Origin: Microthrixaceae bacterium
GTDB taxonomy: Bacteria > Actinomycetota > Acidimicrobiia > Acidimicrobiales > Microtrichaceae
Assembly (NCBI GenBank): GCA_020637215.1
Contig: JACJWI010000001.1
Location: 927,187 to 991,186, forward strand
Direction: 5' to 3'
Length of the DNA: 64,000 nt
The notes below the pieces were generated by a model that ran no database searches, had not been told where the DNA came from, and was given only the letters and a program-made list of their open reading frames with translations. Position numbers and translations under genes: made by a program. This document shows positions 59,687-64,000 of the stretch, in pieces; positions within the stretch are counted from its first letter, which is position 1; each line of letters begins with the position of its first letter.

Positions 59687-61465
59687 GTGTTTTCCAAGGT
59701 GCTGATCGCAAACCGGGGTGAGATCGCGGTCCGGGTCATCCGGGCGTGCCGCGAGATGGGGATCACCTCCGTGGCCGTGTACTCCGACCTCGACCGGGAC
59801 GCGCTGCACGTGCGCCTGGCCGACGAGGCCTATGCCCTGGGCGGGCAGACGGCGGCCGAGAGCTACATCGACGCCGACAAGGTGCTCGACGTCATCGAGC
59901 GCTCCGGCGCCGAGGCGGTGCACCCGGGCTACGGGTTCTTCTCCGAGAACAGCGACTTCGCCAAGCGCATCACCGACATGGGGGTGACCTTCATCGGTCC
60001 GCCACCCGCGGCGATCGACGTGATGGGCGACAAGATCTCGGCCCGCCTCGCGGCCGAGAAGGTCGGTGTGCACGGGGTGCCGGGCACCACCGACATCATC
60101 ACCGATCCCGCCCAGGTGATCGCGTTCGGCGACGAGCACGGATACCCGATCGCCATCAAGGCCGCGTACGGCGGCGGCGGCCGGGGCATGAAGGTCGTCG
60201 CCGGTCCCGACGAGGTCGCCGCCGCGCTCGAGTCCGCCCAGCGCGAGGCGCTCGCCTACTTCGGCCGCGACGAGTGCTACATGGAGCGGTTCCTGACCGG
60301 ACCCCGTCACGTCGAGGTCCAGGTCATGTGCGACACCCACGGCAACGCCGTGTACCTGGGCACCCGCGACTGCTCGGCCCAGCGCCGCCACCAGAAGCTG
60401 ATCGAAGAGGCGCCCGCGGCGGGCATCCCCGATCACATCATCGCCCAGATGGGCGAGGCCGCCGTGGCCGTCGCCAAGGGCTGCGACTACGTCAACGCCG
60501 GAACGGTCGAGTTCCTGTACCAGGAGGAGTCCTTCTACTACCTGGAGATGAACACCCGCCTGCAGGTCGAGCACCCGGTCACCGAGCTGGTGACCGAGAC
60601 CGACCTGGTCGAGCTGCAGCTGCGGGTCGCGGCGGGCGAGGCCCTGCCGTTCACCCAGGACGACGTCGAGATCCGCGGGCACGCCATCGAGGTCCGCATC
60701 AACGCCGAGGACGTCGCCGAGGGCAAGTTCCTCCCCTCCCCCGGCCCGATCACCCGCCTGAAGGTCGCCTCCGGGTTCGGGGTGCGCTGGGACGGCGGCT
60801 ACGAGGCCGGCGACGAGATCTCGCAGTACTACGACAACCTCACCGGCAAGCTGTGCGTCTGGGGCCGTGACCGCGACGTCGCGATCGCCCGCATGATCCG
60901 TGCGCTCGAGGAGACCGAGATCGAGGGCGTCGCCACCACGATCCCCGCCGATCTGGCCATCCTTCGCCATCCCGACTTCGAGGCCCTGACGCACTCCACC
61001 AAGTGGGTCGAGGACACCCTCGACCTCACCGGTGTCGGCAGCTCCGGACCGGCAGCGGCCGCCGATGCCGAGGCCGAGCCCAAGGTGCGCCGCGACGTCG
61101 ACGTCGAGGTCAACGGCAAGAAGTTCTCCGTGGCGCTCTACGTGCCCGAGTCGCAGCTGGCGCCCGTCGCCGGCGGCCCCGCCGCCAAGCCCCGACCCAA
61201 GCGGGGCGGCAGCTCGGCGGGCGGCGGTGGAGCGGCCGGCAGCGGGAAGATCGCGGTCCCGATGCAGGGGACGATCGTCAAGATCAACGTCGAGGTCGGC
61301 CAGTCGGTAGCCGCTGGCGATGCCGTGGTCGTGCTCGAGGCGATGAAGATGGAGAACAACGTCGCCGCCGACATCGACGGCACCGTCACCGCCGTGAACG
61401 TCGAGGCCGGACAGTCCGTCGCCGCGGGCGAGGTCGTGGTCGTCATCGAGGCGGCCGACGCCTGA
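59687..61465 (+). CDS. accA3: Acetyl/propionyl-CoA carboxylase alpha subunit (biotin carboxylase + biotin carrier)
   Basis: A 592-residue fusion. The biotin carboxylase half has FSKVLIANRGEIAVRVIRACRE, the ATP-grasp glycine loop KAAYGGGGRGMKVV, and EMNTRLQVEHPVTELVT. The carrier half ends in a biotinyl domain with EAMKMEN (biotinyl-lysine K554). An Ala/Gly/Pro-rich linker (about 485-520) joins them. It carboxylates biotin for malonyl-/methylmalonyl-CoA synthesis with an AccD partner encoded elsewhere. GTG start at 59687 with AGGAGA 9 nt upstream. Paired divergently with birA, whose product modifies K554. Confidence 0.95.
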   Translation: MFSKVLIANRGEIAVRVIRACREMGITSVAVYSDLDRDALHVRLADEAYALGGQTAAESYIDADKVLDVIERSGAEAVHPGYGFFSENSDFAKRITDMGVTFIGPPPAAIDVMGDKISARLAAEKVGVHGVPGTTDIITDPAQVIAFGDEHGYPIAIKAAYGGGGRGMKVVAGPDEVAAALESAQREALAYFGRDECYMERFLTGPRHVEVQVMCDTHGNAVYLGTRDCSAQRRHQKLIEEAPAAGIPDHIIAQMGEAAVAVAKGCDYVNAGTVEFLYQEESFYYLEMNTRLQVEHPVTELVTETDLVELQLRVAAGEALPFTQDDVEIRGHAIEVRINAEDVAEGKFLPSPGPITRLKVASGFGVRWDGGYEAGDEISQYYDNLTGKLCVWGRDRDVAIARMIRALEETEIEGVATTIPADLAILRHPDFEALTHSTKWVEDTLDLTGVGSSGPAAAADAEAEPKVRRDVDVEVNGKKFSVALYVPESQLAPVAGGPAAKPRPKRGGSSAGGGGAAGSGKIAVPMQGTIVKINVEVGQSVAAGDAVVVLEAMKMENNVAADIDGTVTAVNVEAGQSVAAGEVVVVIEAADA

Positions 61466-61481
61466 CGCTCAAGATGCGGGG

Positions 61482-62843
61482 TCACTCCGCGGCGTCGGTG
61501 AGCGCCTCGGCCAGCGCGGGGTGCACGAAGATGCTCTCGGCGATGTCGCTGACCCGCAGACCGTTGGTGACCGCCACGGCGAGCACCGCGATCAGCTCCG
61601 CCGCCTGGGGCCCGACGATCGAACCGCCGAGGATCACGCCGGTGGCCGGGTCCGAGATGATCTTGACGAACCCTCGGGGGTCGTCGTTGATCAGCGCCTT
61701 GGCCGACGATGCGAACGGGACCTTGGTGACCCTGACCTTGCGGCCCTCGGCGAAGGCGTCGGCCTCGGCCAGCCCGACGTCCGCGATCTCGGGGTCGGTG
61801 AAGATGGCCGACGCCGCCTTCTCGTAGTCGAGGTGGCGGTGGTCGACCTTGTGGAGACCCATCACGTGCTCGGCGATCTTGCGCCCCTGCATCGTCGCCA
61901 CCGAGCTGAGCGGCAGCTTGCCGGAGATGTCGCCCGCTGCGTAGATGTGCGCCACGTTGGTGCGCAGGTGGTGGTCCAGGTCCGCCACCCACGGCCCGTC
62001 CATGGCCACCCCGGCCTCGGCCAGTCCGATGCCCTCGGTGTTGGGGATGGAGCCGATGGCGAGGACGCAGTGCGTGCCCTCGGCGACGCGACCGTCGTCG
62101 CAACGAACCGACACTCCCCCTTCGGTGTGCTCGATCCCGATGGCGCGGGCTCCCTTGTAGAGCCGGACGCCGCGCTGCAGGAAGTCCTCCTCGAGCACGG
62201 CGGCCACCTCGGGGTCCTTGGTCGGCAGCACCTGCTGGCGCGACACGATCAGGGTGACCCGACAGCCGAAGCTCGAGAACATGTGGACGAACTCGACGCC
62301 GGTCACGCCGGAGCCGATCACGATGACGTGCTCGGGCAGGACCTTGGGCGGGTAGGAGTCCCGGGTCGTGAGCACCCGGTCGCCGTCGGGTGAGGCCCAG
62401 TCGGGGATGCGGGGACGGCTACCGGTCGAGACCATGATGGCGTCGGCCTCGAAGGTGAGCTCACCCGCCTCGGTGGTCGCCACCACGGTGTGGTCGTCGA
62501 GCAGGCGACCGGTGCCGCGGACCAGGGCGACGCCCTGGCTCTCGAGCAGGGTCCGGTTGTGGTGCTCGAGCCGGTCGGTGATGCGGGCGATGCGCTCGCG
62601 CACCGCCTCGAGGTCGACCGAGGCGTCGGTGACGCGCAGGCCCATGCCGTTGGAGTCCTCGATCGTGTCGAGACGTCCGCCGGTGGCGATCATGGCCTTG
62701 GACGGAACGCAGTCCCACAGGTGCGCGGCCCCGCCGACGATGTCGCGTTCGATGAGGGTGACGTCCGCTCCGAGGCGGGCCGCCGAGGTCGCGGCCTGGG
62801 TGCCGGCCGGGCCCCCGCCGATGATCACGAAGCGCAGGGACAT
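61482..62843 (-). CDS. lpdA: NAD(P)H-dependent flavoprotein disulfide reductase family, LpdA-like quinone reductase
   Basis: A 453-residue protein of the dihydrolipoamide dehydrogenase family. FAD loop GGGPAGTQAATSAARLG, NAD loop VIVIGSGVTGVEFVHMF and the second FAD segment HIYAAGDISG are intact. The redox motif reads GGAAHLWDCVPSKAM: the first Cys of the usual CxxxxC is replaced, so no internal disulfide can form. The C-terminal HPALAE keeps the His and Glu of lipoamide dehydrogenases. Mycobacterial LpdA (Rv3303c) also lacks this disulfide and reduces quinones (from memory), so that role is inferred. TAGCCT 6 nt upstream gives a leaderless start. Confidence 0.85.
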   Translation of the reverse strand: MSLRFVIIGGGPAGTQAATSAARLGADVTLIERDIVGGAAHLWDCVPSKAMIATGGRLDTIEDSNGMGLRVTDASVDLEAVRERIARITDRLEHHNRTLLESQGVALVRGTGRLLDDHTVVATTEAGELTFEADAIMVSTGSRPRIPDWASPDGDRVLTTRDSYPPKVLPEHVIVIGSGVTGVEFVHMFSSFGCRVTLIVSRQQVLPTKDPEVAAVLEEDFLQRGVRLYKGARAIGIEHTEGGVSVRCDDGRVAEGTHCVLAIGSIPNTEGIGLAEAGVAMDGPWVADLDHHLRTNVAHIYAAGDISGKLPLSSVATMQGRKIAEHVMGLHKVDHRHLDYEKAASAIFTDPEIADVGLAEADAFAEGRKVRVTKVPFASSAKALINDDPRGFVKIISDPATGVILGGSIVGPQAAELIAVLAVAVTNGLRVSDIAESIFVHPALAEALTDAAE

Positions 62844-62849
62844 GGGTTC

Positions 62850-62855
62850 AGGCTA
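62850..62855 (-). promoter_or_regulatory. -10 hexamer of leaderless lpdA
   Basis: Minus-strand TAGCCT 6 nt before the lpdA ATG. The divergent membrane protein gene has TAGCGT (62880-62885), 11 nt before its ATG. Confidence 0.5.
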
Positions 62856-62896
62856 TCGGGAGCACGGGTCCGCTTCGGGTAGCGTCCGCCGAGAAG

Positions 62897-64000
62897 ATGA
62901 CGGAGCTGATCGACGAGTCCAGCCAACCCGGCGGGCCACAGCCCGATATCCGGTCCCGAGTCGGCTCGACGCTGGTCCGGGTCCTCCCCGATCGGATCTC
63001 CGTCGCGGCCACGGTCGTGCTGTGGACACCGATGCTGGGCTGGCTCCTGCTGTTCCAGCCGGGGATGGTGTCACCGGACTCGCTCAGCGCCTGGAGGCAG
63101 GTCCTCAGCGGCACATGGACCGATGCCCACCCGCCGCTGTACACCGCGGGGATGTGGCTGAGCCACGCCCTGGTGTCGTCCCCAGTGCTGCTCGGCGGAG
63201 CCCAGTCCCTGCTGCTGGCGGCCGGCATCGTGGCCGCATCCCGCAGCCTCGTGCGTTTCGGAGCTCCCCGCTCCGGCGTCATCGTCACGGCGACGCTCCT
63301 CGCCTGGTCGCCCATGATCGGCGCCTTCTCCGTGAGCCTGTGGAAGGACGTCCCGTACGCCGGGGCCTTCCTCTTCGCCGCGGCGCGGAGCGTCGACCTG
63401 GTCACGGCTCGACTCGAGGGTCGACGACCGATCCGGCCGACGGTGTCGCTCGCCATCTGGGCGGCCTTGGTCGTCCTGCTGCGCCAGAACGGGGTCCTGC
63501 TGGTCGCGGCCCTGTTCCTGACGCTCATCGTCGTGTTGCCCGGCCAACGGCGACGACTGGTCGCGGGGCTGGTCGGGGCCATCGCCGTGCTGGCCGTGGC
63601 CAAGGCCGTGGTGTATCCGCTCGCCGGGATCCGACCGGCCGACTCCAACGCGACCATGGCGAACCTGCTCCACGACATCGCGGCCCACGTCGCCGAGGAT
63701 CCCGCCGCGCTGACACCTTCGGATCGGGCGCTGCTCCAACAGCTGGGACCGATCGAGACCTGGACCGACGCCTTCTCACGAACCCGGTGCTGGTCCCAGA
63801 ACTGGCAGTTCGACCCGGCGTTCCGCTGGGAGGAGATCCCGCCGGTCCGCACCCGAATGCTCGCACTCTGGGCCCGCCTCGCGATCGCCGACCCGATGGC
63901 CGAGGTCCGGAACCGGGCCTGCGTGGCCGCCATCGCCTGGAGTCCCTACCCGGTCGGGCCGACATACACCGTCGAGCGGTCGGTCGCCCCCAACCACGAC
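62897..64000 (+). CDS. Polytopic membrane protein, GT-C / GT39-like (3' end outside window)
   Basis: An open frame of 368 codons reaching the window end without a stop. At least seven hydrophobic segments are visible (ATVVLWTPMLGWLLLF, SLLLAAGIVAASRSL, VIVTATLLAWSPMIGAF, LAIWAALVVLLRQNGVLLV, LVAGLVGAIAVLAVAK and others). The first loop reads GMVSPDSLSAWRQVLSGTWTDAHPPLYTAGMW, with an Asp plus HPPLY pattern seen in GT-C-type sugar transferases and DUF6020-like proteins. Function is inferred only. GAGAAG precedes the ATG. Divergent from lpdA across 53 bp. Confidence 0.7.
   Translation, partial: MTELIDESSQPGGPQPDIRSRVGSTLVRVLPDRISVAATVVLWTPMLGWLLLFQPGMVSPDSLSAWRQVLSGTWTDAHPPLYTAGMWLSHALVSSPVLLGGAQSLLLAAGIVAASRSLVRFGAPRSGVIVTATLLAWSPMIGAFSVSLWKDVPYAGAFLFAAARSVDLVTARLEGRRPIRPTVSLAIWAALVVLLRQNGVLLVAALFLTLIVVLPGQRRRLVAGLVGAIAVLAVAKAVVYPLAGIRPADSNATMANLLHDIAAHVAEDPAALTPSDRALLQQLGPIETWTDAFSRTRCWSQNWQFDPAFRWEEIPPVRTRMLALWARLAIADPMAEVRNRACVAAIAWSPYPVGPTYTVERSVAPNHD

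Noticed and set aside
59687..61465. Two similar segments at the C-terminus of AccA (GQSVAAG twice) as a possible recent duplication
   Set aside because: Biotinyl domains are naturally made of two pseudo-symmetric halves; only one EAMKMEN is present.
62848..63933. A 361-codon minus-strand frame at the right end
   Set aside because: Ser/Arg-rich translation with no domain; the plus strand has a coherent multi-helix membrane protein with a start and ribosome-binding site.

Overview
This is a very GC-rich chromosomal window (strong G/C preference at third codon positions) from an actinobacterium. It carries coenzyme F420 biosynthesis genes (cofD-cofE), an actinobacterial DUF3499 protein, an AccA3-type biotin carboxylase/biotin carrier fusion, many GTG starts, and many start codons preceded at 6-9 nt by a TAnnnT -10 hexamer (leaderless transcripts). 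The gene order secA/comF ... ahcY ... SIS-Trm112-manB ... DUF3499 ... GT2-DUF5719 ... cofDE-manC-like ... LCP ... birA/accA ... lpdA resembles, from memory, the Rv3240-Rv3303 neighbourhood of Mycobacterium tuberculosis. Here it is interspersed with unrelated genes. A deep-branching class such as Acidimicrobiia would fit, but the sequence alone does not prove it. I see no tRNA, rRNA, CRISPR array, insertion sequence or prophage.

Layout. 0.1-1.8 kb: a CrtI/RetSat-like flavoprotein. 1.8-5.2 kb: a copper-resistance operon (csoR, copZ, a tiny His-rich membrane protein, copA) with a CsoR operator and a terminator hairpin overlapping the copA stop. 5.2-9.1 kb: two small unknown proteins, an MFS exporter with its TetR regulator, and a PadR regulator preceded by two long palindromes. 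9.1-16.5 kb: enoyl-CoA hydratase, ftsX, ftsE, prfB, secA and divergent comF. 16.5-20.4 kb: an SDR, a patatin-like lipase and a divergent acyltransferase-3/SGNH protein. 20.5-31.5 kb: a long minus-strand block (DUF3499, CPBP protease, zinc ribbon, GT-C-like membrane protein, GtrA-GT2 fusion, phosphomannomutase, Trm112-like protein, SIS sugar isomerase, SDR, ahcY). 31.5-38.7 kb: ftsH, a DUF1800/DUF1501 Tat-exported pair, a membrane thioredoxin-like protein and DUF5719. 38.7-56.9 kb: surface-glycan and F420 region (GT2/membrane fusion, GDP-rhamnose-type reductase, XRE regulator, gmd, cofD, cofE, epimerase, sugar nucleotidyltransferase, three GT4 glycosyltransferases, GDP-fucose synthase, LCP ligase). 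57.0-64 kb: pabB-pabC, birA, accA, lpdA and a membrane protein cut by the window end.

How it fits together. Hexose-phosphate isomerase, phosphomannomutase and a ManC-like pyrophosphorylase could feed GDP-mannose to Gmd, after which two reductases (Rmd-like and Fcl-like) could make GDP-rhamnose and GDP-fucose. GT2/GT4/GT-C enzymes would build these into a glycan, and the LCP protein could ligate it to the wall. CofD and CofE supply F420 to elsewhere-encoded enzymes. BirA, divergent from accA, would biotinylate the AccA carrier lysine.

The least explained features are three 50-56 bp perfect palindromes at gene ends (two share both tips and centre but differ, with matching arms, in a 7-bp middle), a leaderless 16-codon upstream ORF coupled by a GTGA overlap to the rmd-like gene, and several long palindromes in promoters. 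No intergenic stretch exceeds about 260 bp.
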